Shown: positions 17,745-25,796 of the stretch, piece after piece
Numbering within the stretch: position 1 is the first letter of the stretch
How the letters are laid out: the number at the start of each line of letters is the position of its first letter
DNA from: Peptidiphaga gingivicola
GTDB lineage: Bacteria; Actinomycetota; Actinomycetes; Actinomycetales; Actinomycetaceae
Direction: 5' to 3'
NCBI RefSeq assembly: GCF_001652275.1
Contig: NZ_LVZK01000003.1
Location: 186,001 to 250,000 of the forward strand
DNA: 64,000 bases
Made by a program: the position numbers and the translations under genes
The notes under the pieces: generated by a model
The model's database searches: none
What the model was told of the DNA's origin: nothing
Seen by the model: the letters and a program-made list of their open reading frames with translations, nothing else

Positions 17745-18782
17745 TCAGAAGCCAAACTGGCGAGCCACATCCCGGATCGAGTCTGCGGAGCGCCGCAAAC
17801 CGTCGTACTCCCTCGGCGTGACCACCGGGACGAGTCGGGGTCCGACGCCCGCGCGGCCCACGATCGAGGGAACCGACATGCACACATCGGAAATGCCGAG
17901 CCAGTCCTCCAAGTAGGAGGAGACGGGAAGCACGCGGTGCTCGTCACGGACGATCGAGCCGAGAATCGAAGCGACCGAGATTCCGATCGCGTAGTTCGTC
18001 ACGCCCTTGCCCTCGATGATGTTGTAGGCCGAGCGAACGACGTCGTGATGAATCGCCTCGCGAACGCCGTCGTCGAGAAGCTTGCCGTCGACCGTTTGCC
18101 CCCACTGCAAAAGCGGCACTGCGCCGACCATCGCCGAGCTCCACAGCGGAATTTCGGAGTCGCCGTGCTCGCCGGCGATGTAGGCGTGGACGTTCTGCGG
18201 CGCTACCCCGCACGCGAGGGCAATGAGGTAGCGGAGCCGGGAAGAATCGAGCACCGTGCCCGAACCGAAGAAACGTCCGTCGCTGAGCCCGGACAGCTTC
18301 CACCCGGCGTAGGTGACGACGTCCACGGGGTTGGCGACCATGAGATAGATCGCGTCGGGCGCCTGCTCGACGGCCTTGGGAACGATCGACTTCATGATGT
18401 CGATCGTCGCCCCCGCGAGCTCAAGGCGAGACTGGCCCGGCTTCTGCTTGGCGCCCGCGGTGATGACGACGACGTCGGAATCCTTGATGACTGCGATGTC
18501 GGACGAGCCCTCGACGGTCGACACGGGCGCGAACTGGCTGCCTTGCGCGATGTCGAGCGCCTCGGCCTTGACTCTGGATTCGTTGATGTCGAACATCGCG
18601 TAATGGCGGGCGACACCCTGAATCATCGATGCGTACGTGACGGCGGAGCCTACGGCCCCGGCGCCTATGATCGCCACCTTGGTGCCGCGCCCGCCCGTCC
18701 TCGGGTCGATCGCAGGGGCGATGGTGGGAGCGGGAGCCTCTTCCTTTTCCGGGGCTTCGCTCTTCTTGGACTTGTCAGTCAC
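17745..18782 (-). CDS. ldh: L-lactate dehydrogenase
   Basis: A 345-residue NAD-dependent enzyme that reduces pyruvate to L-lactate in fermentation. It has the nucleotide loop VAIIGAGAVGSAVTYA (about residues 36-51), DIAQGS, the substrate-binding segment ANPVDVVTYAGWKLSGL, GSGTVLDSSRLRYLIA and the active-site His in IAGEHGDSEIPLWS. The first 30 residues (Lys/Glu/Pro-rich) are an extension beyond most family members, but GTG at 18782 is preceded by AAGGAGGAGAC, which supports the long start. It stands alone between lexA and dinG. Confidence 0.94.
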   Translation of the reverse strand: MTDKSKKSEAPEKEEAPAPTIAPAIDPRTGGRGTKVAIIGAGAVGSAVTYASMIQGVARHYAMFDINESRVKAEALDIAQGSQFAPVSTVEGSSDIAVIKDSDVVVITAGAKQKPGQSRLELAGATIDIMKSIVPKAVEQAPDAIYLMVANPVDVVTYAGWKLSGLSDGRFFGSGTVLDSSRLRYLIALACGVAPQNVHAYIAGEHGDSEIPLWSSAMVGAVPLLQWGQTVDGKLLDDGVREAIHHDVVRSAYNIIEGKGVTNYAIGISVASILGSIVRDEHRVLPVSSYLEDWLGISDVCMSVPSIVGRAGVGPRLVPVVTPREYDGLRRSADSIRDVARQFGF

Positions 18783-18865
18783 GTCTCCTCCTTGTTTGCG
18801 GCAACTTCGCTACCGTCCAATGAAAATCCTACGGCTAAAACGGCTCGCGCGGGAGCCAATGCGTC

Positions 18866-20857
18866 CTATGTCTCCGCGCCAGTTTGAACGGCTGAGTCGC
18901 TGCCGTCCGCACAATCGCGCGCCGGATCGGGCGCCGCCGCCAAACGCCGGAGCGCCGAGCGGGCCACGTGCGGGTCTTTCGTCCTCCACATCGGCGGCAG
19001 CGAGGCGGCGAGAAAGGAGCCGTAGCGCGCCGTGACGATCCGCGGATCGAGGATGGCGACGACCCCGCGGTCGTCTGTGCGGCGCAGAAGGCGGCCGGCG
19101 CCCTGCGCGAGAAGCAGGGCGGCGTGGGTCGCCGCCACGCTCATGAAGCCGTTTCCGCCGGCGTCGGCCACAGCCTTGGTGCGCGCCTGGGTCAGCGGAT
19201 CGTTGGGGCGCGGGAAGGGAATGCGGTCGATGAGGACGAGCCTGCACGTACGGCCCGGGACGTCGACGCCCTGCCACAGCGACAGCGTGCCGAACAGGCT
19301 GGCGGCGTCGTCCTCGGCGAAGCGCCGCACGAGCGTCGAAAGCTGATCGTCGCCCTGGCAAAGAACGGGCGTGTCCAGGCGTTCCCTGGCATATTCCGCC
19401 GCCGTCTCCGCGGCCCTACGCGAGGTGAACAGGCCCAGCGCGCCTCCCCCGGCGGCCTCGACCAGCTCGGCGATCTCTCGAAGCTGGGCCTCGCCTATGC
19501 CTTCGCGGCCCGGCGGGGGAAGCGAGGCCGCGGCGTAGAGGATCCCCTGTCTGGAATGGTCGAAGGGCGAGCCGACGTCGATGCCCTTCCACGGGCCTTG
19601 GCTGGGGTACGTGAAGCCGACGGCGCCGGCGACGTGGCCGAAGCTGCCTCCCGTTTCCAGCGTCGCGGACGTCAGAATCGCGGCCTTGCCCTCGAACAGC
19701 GTGTCGGCCAAGGCTGAGGAAACGTCAAGGGGCGCGACGTGAAGCGAGCTTCTCCCTTCGCCGTCGCGAGCGACCCACGGCACGAGGGCGCCTTCGCCCA
19801 CGCCGTCGGACAGCAGCTGCTCCACCACGTCCGCGAGCGCCTTGACCCTCCCGCGGGCAAGGGCCTTTGCCGCCGCCGCGGCCTCGTCTTTGTCCCCCAA
19901 ATCGTTGACGTCCTCGCGGGCCTGCTGCAATTCGCCGAGCATTCTCGACAGTCCGTCCGCAAGCGAGAGGGGAAGAGCCTCGAGCCGGCCTTCGTCAAGT
20001 TCGTCGAGCGCCTCGGTCACTTCGTCCCCGGCGTTTTCCAACTCCGTCGCGAGGATCGACTCGCGCCTGAGCAGCCTGACAAGCGAGGAAACGTCGCCTT
20101 TGGAAATTGAGGCGGTCAGCTGGCCCGTGACGCGGTCGGCGAGCTCGTGCGCCTCGTCGACGACGAAGGCCGCGCTTTCCGGGAGCACGGGAGTTCCCGT
20201 CGACTGAACCCCGAGCATTGAGTGATTCGTCACCACGATGTCCGCCTCTTCGGCCGCTTCGCGCGCGAGAACGGGGAAGCACGAGCCGCGCATCGGGCAT
20301 TTCGCTCCGATGCACTCCGGTTTGGCGACGGAGACTTGCCGCCACGCCCGTTCGGAGACCCCGGGAACGAGGTCGTCGCGGTCTCCCGTGTCGGTCGCCA
20401 TCGCCCATTCGCGCAGGCGCACCACTTCTTCGCCGGTGGCGCTCGCGCCGTACTCGCCCGAGGCGCGGGAGAGCAGCGCGTCCTCCTCCGGATATCCGCC
20501 CGCAGCTTTGCGCAGGCACACGTAGTTGCTCCAGCCTTTGACAAGCGCCACCTCGGGCGCCCTCCCGTGTATTTCGCGAACGGCCTCGGCTGCTTTCGGC
20601 GCATCGAAGGCGATGATCTGCCGTTGCAGCGCGAGCGTGGCGGTGGAGACGATCACGCGGCTGTCGGTTTTGACGGCCCATTCCATCGCGGGGGCAAGGT
20701 ATCCGATCGACTTTCCGGTTCCCGTTCCCGCCTGCACGAGCAGATGCCCGCCGCCGTCCAGGGCTTCGGCGACCGCGTCCGCCATTTTCTCCTGCCCTTC
20801 GCGCCGAGTTCCGCCCATGGCCCGGACGACGGCGTCGAGAACCTCCCGCCCGGCCAC
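18866..20857 (-). CDS. dinG: DinG/XPD-like ATP-dependent DNA helicase
   Basis: A 663-residue superfamily 2 helicase with the XPD/DinG arrangement. Walker A VQAGTGTGKSIGYLAP lies near residue 43. Four cysteines in VCLRKAAGG ... CIGAKCPMRGSC suit an iron-sulfur cluster. The DEAH motif is VVDEAHELAD, motif V/VI is LFGTLSLWQGVDVPG and QGAGRLLRR. GTG at 20857 begins one base after the hflX stop and matches the family N-terminus (VLDAVVRAMGGTRREGQ); an earlier ATG at 20971 would overlap hflX by more than 100 bases and is unlikely. The role is unwinding 5'-tailed or R-loop DNA in repair. Confidence 0.85.
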   Translation of the reverse strand: MAGREVLDAVVRAMGGTRREGQEKMADAVAEALDGGGHLLVQAGTGTGKSIGYLAPAMEWAVKTDSRVIVSTATLALQRQIIAFDAPKAAEAVREIHGRAPEVALVKGWSNYVCLRKAAGGYPEEDALLSRASGEYGASATGEEVVRLREWAMATDTGDRDDLVPGVSERAWRQVSVAKPECIGAKCPMRGSCFPVLAREAAEEADIVVTNHSMLGVQSTGTPVLPESAAFVVDEAHELADRVTGQLTASISKGDVSSLVRLLRRESILATELENAGDEVTEALDELDEGRLEALPLSLADGLSRMLGELQQAREDVNDLGDKDEAAAAAKALARGRVKALADVVEQLLSDGVGEGALVPWVARDGEGRSSLHVAPLDVSSALADTLFEGKAAILTSATLETGGSFGHVAGAVGFTYPSQGPWKGIDVGSPFDHSRQGILYAAASLPPPGREGIGEAQLREIAELVEAAGGGALGLFTSRRAAETAAEYARERLDTPVLCQGDDQLSTLVRRFAEDDAASLFGTLSLWQGVDVPGRTCRLVLIDRIPFPRPNDPLTQARTKAVADAGGNGFMSVAATHAALLLAQGAGRLLRRTDDRGVVAILDPRIVTARYGSFLAASLPPMWRTKDPHVARSALRRLAAAPDPARDCADGSDSAVQTGAET

Positions 20858-20858
20858 G

Positions 20859-22358
20859 TCACTTCGTTTCAGCCGGGCTGAGCATCCCGCCGCGGCGCAT
20901 GGCGGCTTCGATGTCCGCCGACACTCTGGCGTGCACGAAGACTCCTTCGCCCCGGTACTCGACAGGGGCAAGCAGTTCGCCGTCGTCGTGGATGCGGGAA
21001 AGGAGCGCTCCGGCGGAGTACGGGACGACTGCGGCGATCTCGATTTCCGGCTGCGGAAGGGCCTCCTCGATCGCCGCGCGCAGCTCCTCGATGCCCTCGC
21101 CGGTGAAGCACGAGACCGCGATCGAGCCGGGGAAGCGCGAACGCAGCGCGGCCAAGTCCACGGGGTCGGCGAGGTCGGATTTCGACAGAACGACGATCTC
21201 GCGCGCTTCCCGCGTTCCCGGCACCTCGGCGAGCACCTTTCGCACGGCTTTGACTTGGCCGACGGGGTCGTGGTGGGAGGCGTCGACGACGTGGACGAGC
21301 ACGTCGGCCTCCCCCGCTTCTTCGAGCGTCGAGCGAAAGGCCTCGACGAGCTGGGTCGGCAGCTGGCGCACGAATCCCACGGTGTCGGCGAGGGTGTATT
21401 CCCGCCCGGAAGCCGTCTGCGTGCGTCGCACGGTCGGGTCGAGCGTGGCGAAAAGGGCGTTTTCGACGAGGACTCCCGCCCCGGTCAGGCGATTGAGCAG
21501 GGAGGATTTCCCGGCGTTTGTGTATCCGACGACGACGGCCGACGGCGTGGCCGCGCGCCGCCGCTCCGCTCGCTGCTGCTGCCTGGCGGGCCCCATGCGC
21601 TTGATGTCGCGTCGGAGCTTGGCCATTCGCGTGCGAATCCTCCGCCGGTCGAGCTCGAGCTGGGTCTCTCCAGGGCCTCGCGAGCCGATGCCCGCTCCAG
21701 CGGCCACGCGGCCTCCGGCCTGGCGCGACATCGAATCGCCCCATCCGCGCAGGCGCGGCAGCAAATACTCCAGCTGTGCGAGCTCGACTTGCGCCTTGCC
21801 TTCGCGCGACTTGGCGTGGCGGGCGAAAATGTCGAGGATGAGCGCGGTGCGGTCGATGACCTTGACCTTGACGATGTCCTCGAGCGCGCGCCGCTGCGAA
21901 GGGGCGAGCTCGGAGTCGGCGATCACGGTGTCCGCCTCGAGCGAGGCGACGAGATCGGCAAGCTCGTGCGCCTTCCCAGATCCCAGGTACGTCGCCGGAT
22001 CCGGGAGCGCGCGCCGCTGGATCAGGCCGTCAAGGACCTTCGAACCCGCGGTCTCCGCCAGCGCGGCGAGCTCCCGCAGGGAATCCTCGGCCTGGCTCGC
22101 GCTGCCCTCGCTCCACAGGCCGACGAGGACGACCCGCTCGAGCCGAACCCGCCGGTATTCGACGTCGACGCCCTCTTCGCGTGAAATTCCCGTTTCCAGG
22201 CCCTGGATACGCTGAAGGGAAGATCGCTCTTCCCTTTCGAGTGCGTCGCCGGACCAGCCCGCGTCCTCGTGGGACACCGCCTGCAAAGCGGTGCCTTCGG
22301 CGGTGTGCAGGTCGATGCGAGATTCAGAAGAGCCCGCTCCGCTCGTTGATTCGTTCAT
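20859..22358 (-). CDS. hflX: GTPase HflX
   Basis: A 499-residue ribosome-associated GTPase that splits stalled 70S ribosomes. The N-terminal HflX domain (LVGLWSEGSASQAEDSLREL; PATYLGSGKAHELADLV) and a coiled-coil linker (GPGETQLELDRRRI) precede the G domain: G1 VVGYTNAGKSSLLN, G2 TLDPTVRR, G3 DTVGFVRQLP, G4 SKSD. The first 70 residues are a low-similarity extension, so a later start is possible; the upstream ribosome site is weak. It is the first gene of a pair with dinG. Confidence 0.95.
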   Translation of the reverse strand: MNESTSGAGSSESRIDLHTAEGTALQAVSHEDAGWSGDALEREERSSLQRIQGLETGISREEGVDVEYRRVRLERVVLVGLWSEGSASQAEDSLRELAALAETAGSKVLDGLIQRRALPDPATYLGSGKAHELADLVASLEADTVIADSELAPSQRRALEDIVKVKVIDRTALILDIFARHAKSREGKAQVELAQLEYLLPRLRGWGDSMSRQAGGRVAAGAGIGSRGPGETQLELDRRRIRTRMAKLRRDIKRMGPARQQQRAERRRAATPSAVVVGYTNAGKSSLLNRLTGAGVLVENALFATLDPTVRRTQTASGREYTLADTVGFVRQLPTQLVEAFRSTLEEAGEADVLVHVVDASHHDPVGQVKAVRKVLAEVPGTREAREIVVLSKSDLADPVDLAALRSRFPGSIAVSCFTGEGIEELRAAIEEALPQPEIEIAAVVPYSAGALLSRIHDDGELLAPVEYRGEGVFVHARVSADIEAAMRRGGMLSPAETK

Positions 22359-22684
22359 ATACGCTCATTATCCCATGAAAGCGACGCGTGGGAAGGCCCC
22401 TCACGGAGGCATCCCTGCTCCCTCTCCCCCATCGCGTCGCCTTTGTTCCCGGACCCCAGGGGCCGCCGGACTCCGACCGGCATGCCCGACGTGTCGAACG
22501 CCTTTGCTCCGGGCGCCTTAGGGCCGCCGTCTTGCCCAGACGCCGTCGAACCGCGCGAACACTGTGACTGCCCCGGGGGCGGCAAGCGGTCTTGCCCAGG
22601 CGCCGTCGAACCGCGCCTTCGGCTCTTCGCTTAGGCGTCTGCGCCGCTCGCTTGGCTCGCCGCTTCGGAAGCTAAACTTGTTGC
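22359..22684. other. Divergent intergenic region with a 60-bp-period repeat
   Basis: No gene is supported between hflX and the methyltransferase. A 28-base sequence beginning GTCTTGCCCAG occurs at 22529-22556 and again, with one mismatch, at 22589-22616. A third weaker GCCGTC-rich patch lies nearby. The plus-strand gene has no obvious promoter motif here. Confidence 0.6.
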
Positions 22685-23335
22685 GTGGCAAACGAGCATT
22701 ATTTTTCCCAGTCTCCCTCTTCCGACGAAGCGACCGTCGAGCGGCTCGTCAGCCTTCGGGGGCGCGAGTACGCGGTCGCGACGTCGGGCGGCGTCTTCTC
22801 CGCCGACCATGTAGACAAGGGAACTGCCGTGCTGCTGCACAAGGCGCCCGAACCGGACCTCGGGCCGGGAGATCTCGCGATCGACCTGGGATGCGGATGG
22901 GGCCCGTTGACGCTCGCCCTGTGCGAGGAAGCCCCGGGCGCAGACGTGTGGGCGGTGGACGTCAACGAACGCGCACTCGAACTGACCCGAAAGAACGCCG
23001 CGCGCGCAGGTTTCTCGCCGAAGGCCCTCGCCGCCGACGAGGCGCTTGCGGCCTTGGGCGAACGGAAAATCCAGCTCATCTGGTCGAACCCCCCGGTGCG
23101 CATCGGCAAAGCGCGGCTTCACGAGCTGTTGACGACGTGGATCGAAAGGCTCGCCGACGACGGCGCGGCCTACCTCGTAATTCAAAGGAACCTCGGCGCG
23201 GACTCGCTTCGCTCGTGGATGCTCGGCCAAGGGTGGGGCTGCGAAAAGATCGGCTCCGCGAAAGGCTTCCGGGTCTTCGCCGTCACGAGAACGCCTCGCG
23301 AAGGCGAAGAGACCGCAGCGGACGAACGGGGCTGA
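22685..23335 (+). CDS. Class I methyltransferase, RsmC-like
   Basis: A 216-residue SAM-dependent methyltransferase of the MTS (small-domain) type, related to 16S rRNA guanine-N2 methyltransferase RsmC. It has motif I DLGCGWGPLTLAL (about residues 62-74), VDVNERALEL, and the catalytic-loop motif SNPPVRIGK, the form of NPP-(F/Y) used on guanine N2. It covers only the C-terminal catalytic half of the E. coli enzyme, as is usual in actinomycetes. The start is GTG at 22685. The target base is not certain. Confidence 0.82.
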   Translation: MANEHYFSQSPSSDEATVERLVSLRGREYAVATSGGVFSADHVDKGTAVLLHKAPEPDLGPGDLAIDLGCGWGPLTLALCEEAPGADVWAVDVNERALELTRKNAARAGFSPKALAADEALAALGERKIQLIWSNPPVRIGKARLHELLTTWIERLADDGAAYLVIQRNLGADSLRSWMLGQGWGCEKIGSAKGFRVFAVTRTPREGEETAADERG

Positions 23336-23464
23336 CCTGCCTCGGCGGAGCACGGCGAACGGCGAGGGATCGCCTGCCCCGGGAGATTGCCCCCCGGGTG
23401 CCCGGCCGACCACGATGCGTTCGGACTACTCGACGTCGGCTTTGCGGCTGCGAACGCTGAAAGC

Positions 23465-23938
23465 CTACGCGCCCACTGTTTCAGCGTTTCCGGAGTCTTC
23501 AGCGTTTCCGGAGTCATTCGGCCCCGATTGGGGGTCGTCTCGCTCCGACCGCTCCGCTCTTTTCGGCTTGGGAACGGCAAGGAACAAACCGACCGAGACA
23601 ACCGCGGCGACGTTGATGAACATGCGACGGTCCGACCGAGCTATCTCGCAGGAACGGTCAATCCTCTCTTCGACTCTGCGGTAGTACTCCTCTGCATCTT
23701 TAGAGTCTTTGACGGACTCTCCGAGAAAGTCCCAAATCTGCTCCGAGTCTGGCGCATCGAAGCCCGTCAACAACGAGTAGTTCTCACCCTGGTATCTCCA
23801 GGCGACAGGATGGCACGACGATGTTTCTGCGCCCGCAGGCAGAATCACTTCAGGACGGCTGAAGTACAGCCAGCCCATCCACAGCAGAGCAAAGGCGACG
23901 ACCAAGGTTCTGATGACAACGTACCGTTTTAGGGTCAT
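23465..23938 (-). CDS. Two-helix membrane protein of a low-GC islet, unknown function
   Basis: Not recognised. From ATG 23938 it is 157 residues. Membrane helix 1 spans about residues 9-27 (RTLVVAFALLWMGWLYFS), then an outside loop of about 80 residues holds two cysteines (SSCHPV and RSCEIA) that could form a disulfide. Helix 2 is FINVAAVVSVGLFLAV, followed by a polar tail with the direct repeat DSGNAEDSGNAE. The upstream gene stops five bases earlier. A GTG at 23947 would overlap that stop by four bases and lie 12 bases from AGGAGG, so it is a real alternative start. The tight spacing suggests that its product works with the 467-residue protein. Confidence 0.65.
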   Translation of the reverse strand: MTLKRYVVIRTLVVAFALLWMGWLYFSRPEVILPAGAETSSCHPVAWRYQGENYSLLTGFDAPDSEQIWDFLGESVKDSKDAEEYYRRVEERIDRSCEIARSDRRMFINVAAVVSVGLFLAVPKPKRAERSERDDPQSGPNDSGNAEDSGNAETVGA

Positions 23939-23943
23939 GAAAG

Positions 23944-25347
23944 TCACGATATTGAGTACCCTCCTTTCACATTGTGGGGTCTCTTGTCCCAGGGTCTGAT
24001 CCCGCTTCCCTTGCTGACTTGTTCGTTGAAGGAATCGAGTGCTGCCTTCGATTGCCCGTCCTGCGTTTGTATGTAGTGCACAGCGAGCTCGAAGTCCTTG
24101 GTCCCGGTCCTTGATTCCCACGCAAGGTCAGCGAGAAGCTTATACAGCAGGACCTTAAGCTGATCGAATTGCTTAGAAGGCCCGGATTCCCCCACGCCGA
24201 CTCTGGGGTCCCTTCGGACGCAGTCAGACAAGAAAACGCCTGATATCCTCTTCGCGGCGTCCTCGAGGGAGTCCGAGACTTTAGGCATCGCTCTGTTCAC
24301 TATGTCGTCAATGTGGTTCATATCGATCTTCAACTTATCCGCCTTGCCGATCTCCGACGACGAAAGCGTTTTCATTGACATGTCCACCCTCTCGTGGTTG
24401 ACCTCCATCACCTCATAGTTGTCAACAAGAGTTTGTTGAATTTTCCCTTCCGCGAGCTCCACACGATTCGCTATGGTTTTGAAGGCGCTCCTCAACGCCT
24501 TCATAGCCGATTCATAGTTTTGCGGAGCATCCTTCTTGACATTCTCTTCAGTGACCTTCTTCATTCCCTTGAGGCCGAGCTTGACGGCAGTCGACCCATG
24601 TTTTAGTAGACCCGTCGGTTCAACAAAGGAGTCAAAAGCTTCCACTGTTTCGCTAGCAACATTAAGCGCAAATTCCAGCTTTCGATAGCTTCTATTCGCT
24701 ACTCCTCTAAACATCGCAATGGATTTTTCAATAGCAGTCACCACGATATACCGCGTTTTCTCGAACATCTTCTGTTCAGCCGCCAAGCTCGCTCCCCAGT
24801 ACGCGACTCCTTCCTCCATGCCTTGAACAGCGCCCTGTAGAGGGTCGATAAAGTCCAAACCGAAAGACATGACCGTAGCCCCGCTCATATCATTGATCTT
24901 TTGATTCACTCTGTCTAATGCCTTATGCAGTTCCCCCGTCCCAACGGGCGCTCCGGCCTGCATGTTGATGTCGGCCGCCAGAATCCCAACAACGCCAAAG
25001 GCCTTCGCTTTCTCGGTGTTTATGCGTTGTGGATCAGGGAGATCAAGCCAAGGCCCCACGACTTCGTCAATGGCGCTCCTGATTTCATTGAACTTGTGAA
25101 CGTACTTCATGGTGCTGTCACCGTTAGTTCGTCCGCCTCCTTCGCCGTCATCGCCCGGACGAGTGATCCTCTGCGAATCGGAGGGTGCGGCAGCCTGCCC
25201 CTGAGGGACGAGAGTGCTGACCATGTAGTAGTCGTCGTGGACCTCGTAATCCGTAAAGGCAGAGTCACACGACGATCGCATATAAGCGTCGATCGCAGCC
25301 TTCTTGAGTCTGCCCACAAGCATAGGGACGTTAGAGTATGCAGTCAT
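23944..25347 (-). CDS. Large helical protein of a low-GC islet, unknown function
   Basis: Not recognised. The 467 residues are almost entirely predicted helix: a 75-residue polar lead with a Gly-rich hinge (DDGEGGGRTNGD), then long amphipathic stretches (KYVHKFNEIRSAIDEVV; ALDRVNQKINDMSGA; KALRSAFKTIANRVELAEGK; DHIDDIVNR-like segments). There is no signal peptide and only moderately hydrophobic segments near 165-215. The ending is GYSIS. The shape recalls type VII (LXG/WXG-like) substrates, but no WxG motif is seen. GAGGAGC precedes the ATG. Base composition is near half GC and codons are AT-tolerant, unlike all neighbours, so recent transfer is likely. Confidence 0.6.
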   Translation of the reverse strand: MTAYSNVPMLVGRLKKAAIDAYMRSSCDSAFTDYEVHDDYYMVSTLVPQGQAAAPSDSQRITRPGDDGEGGGRTNGDSTMKYVHKFNEIRSAIDEVVGPWLDLPDPQRINTEKAKAFGVVGILAADINMQAGAPVGTGELHKALDRVNQKINDMSGATVMSFGLDFIDPLQGAVQGMEEGVAYWGASLAAEQKMFEKTRYIVVTAIEKSIAMFRGVANRSYRKLEFALNVASETVEAFDSFVEPTGLLKHGSTAVKLGLKGMKKVTEENVKKDAPQNYESAMKALRSAFKTIANRVELAEGKIQQTLVDNYEVMEVNHERVDMSMKTLSSSEIGKADKLKIDMNHIDDIVNRAMPKVSDSLEDAAKRISGVFLSDCVRRDPRVGVGESGPSKQFDQLKVLLYKLLADLAWESRTGTKDFELAVHYIQTQDGQSKAALDSFNEQVSKGSGIRPWDKRPHNVKGGYSIS

Positions 25348-25367
25348 TGCTCCTCGTTTCGTTCAAA

Positions 25368-25373
25368 ATTATA
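25368..25373 (-). promoter_or_regulatory. Candidate -10 element of the islet operon
   Basis: TATAAT on the minus strand, about 20 bases before the ATG at 25347, is a perfect -10 hexamer. No convincing -35 lies 16-19 bases upstream. Confidence 0.5.
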
Positions 25374-25611
25374 CGTAGATTAATTTGAGACACGACAGAC
25401 AATGCGTCGTATAGTCGTCCATAAACGATCACGGCGACAAAGCCCGCAGCAAAAGACCGCTAGAAGCGCACATCCGGAGCGCCGGAACGTCCGAAAACCG
25501 CAATCCGCCCTTTTTCAGAAGTGCGTTGGGCCTTATGCACCGCCATCGCTTAGCATCGGCTGCGATCGCGTGACGATGCGGCTTGCGCGTGACGATTTAG
25601 TTTGTACCGAT

Positions 25612-25645
25612 TGTCAAACGACAACTATTTGGTTGTCGTTTGACA
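25612..25645. repeat. Perfect 14-bp inverted repeat
   Basis: TGTCAAACGACAAC (25612-25625) and its exact complement (25632-25645) flank TATTTG. It lies 265 bases upstream of the islet operon and 150 bases beyond the dapF stop. It could be an operator, a terminator for dapF (no T-run follows on the minus strand) or a mobile-element end. Confidence 0.9.
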
Positions 25646-25796
25646 GACTATCACCGCACCCATGTGGACGCAAGCAACTTTGTAGAATGCAATTATGTGC
25701 ACTCTCGTTGCTCGATTTCTCGTACACATACCCATACGCAACAGGAGGAGAACGCCGTCAAGGCCGCCGCTGCGCGGACAACCCGTCGAGGAAGGC

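Larger units (their letters stand above)
25348..25796. other. Low-GC intergenic region between the islet and dapF
   Basis: About 450 bases with no supported gene. It contains the probable promoter of the 467-residue protein at its left end, a direct repeat GCGTGACGAT (near 25568 and 25587), the perfect inverted repeat at 25612-25645, and AT-richer sequence up to the dapF stop. It may be the boundary of the inserted islet. Confidence 0.55.

Noticed and set aside
23465-23938. Reading the two-helix protein as a 218-residue protein from 24121
   Set aside because: That start lies deep inside the upstream gene and gives a basic unstructured lead; the close starts at 23938 or 23947 fit operon spacing.
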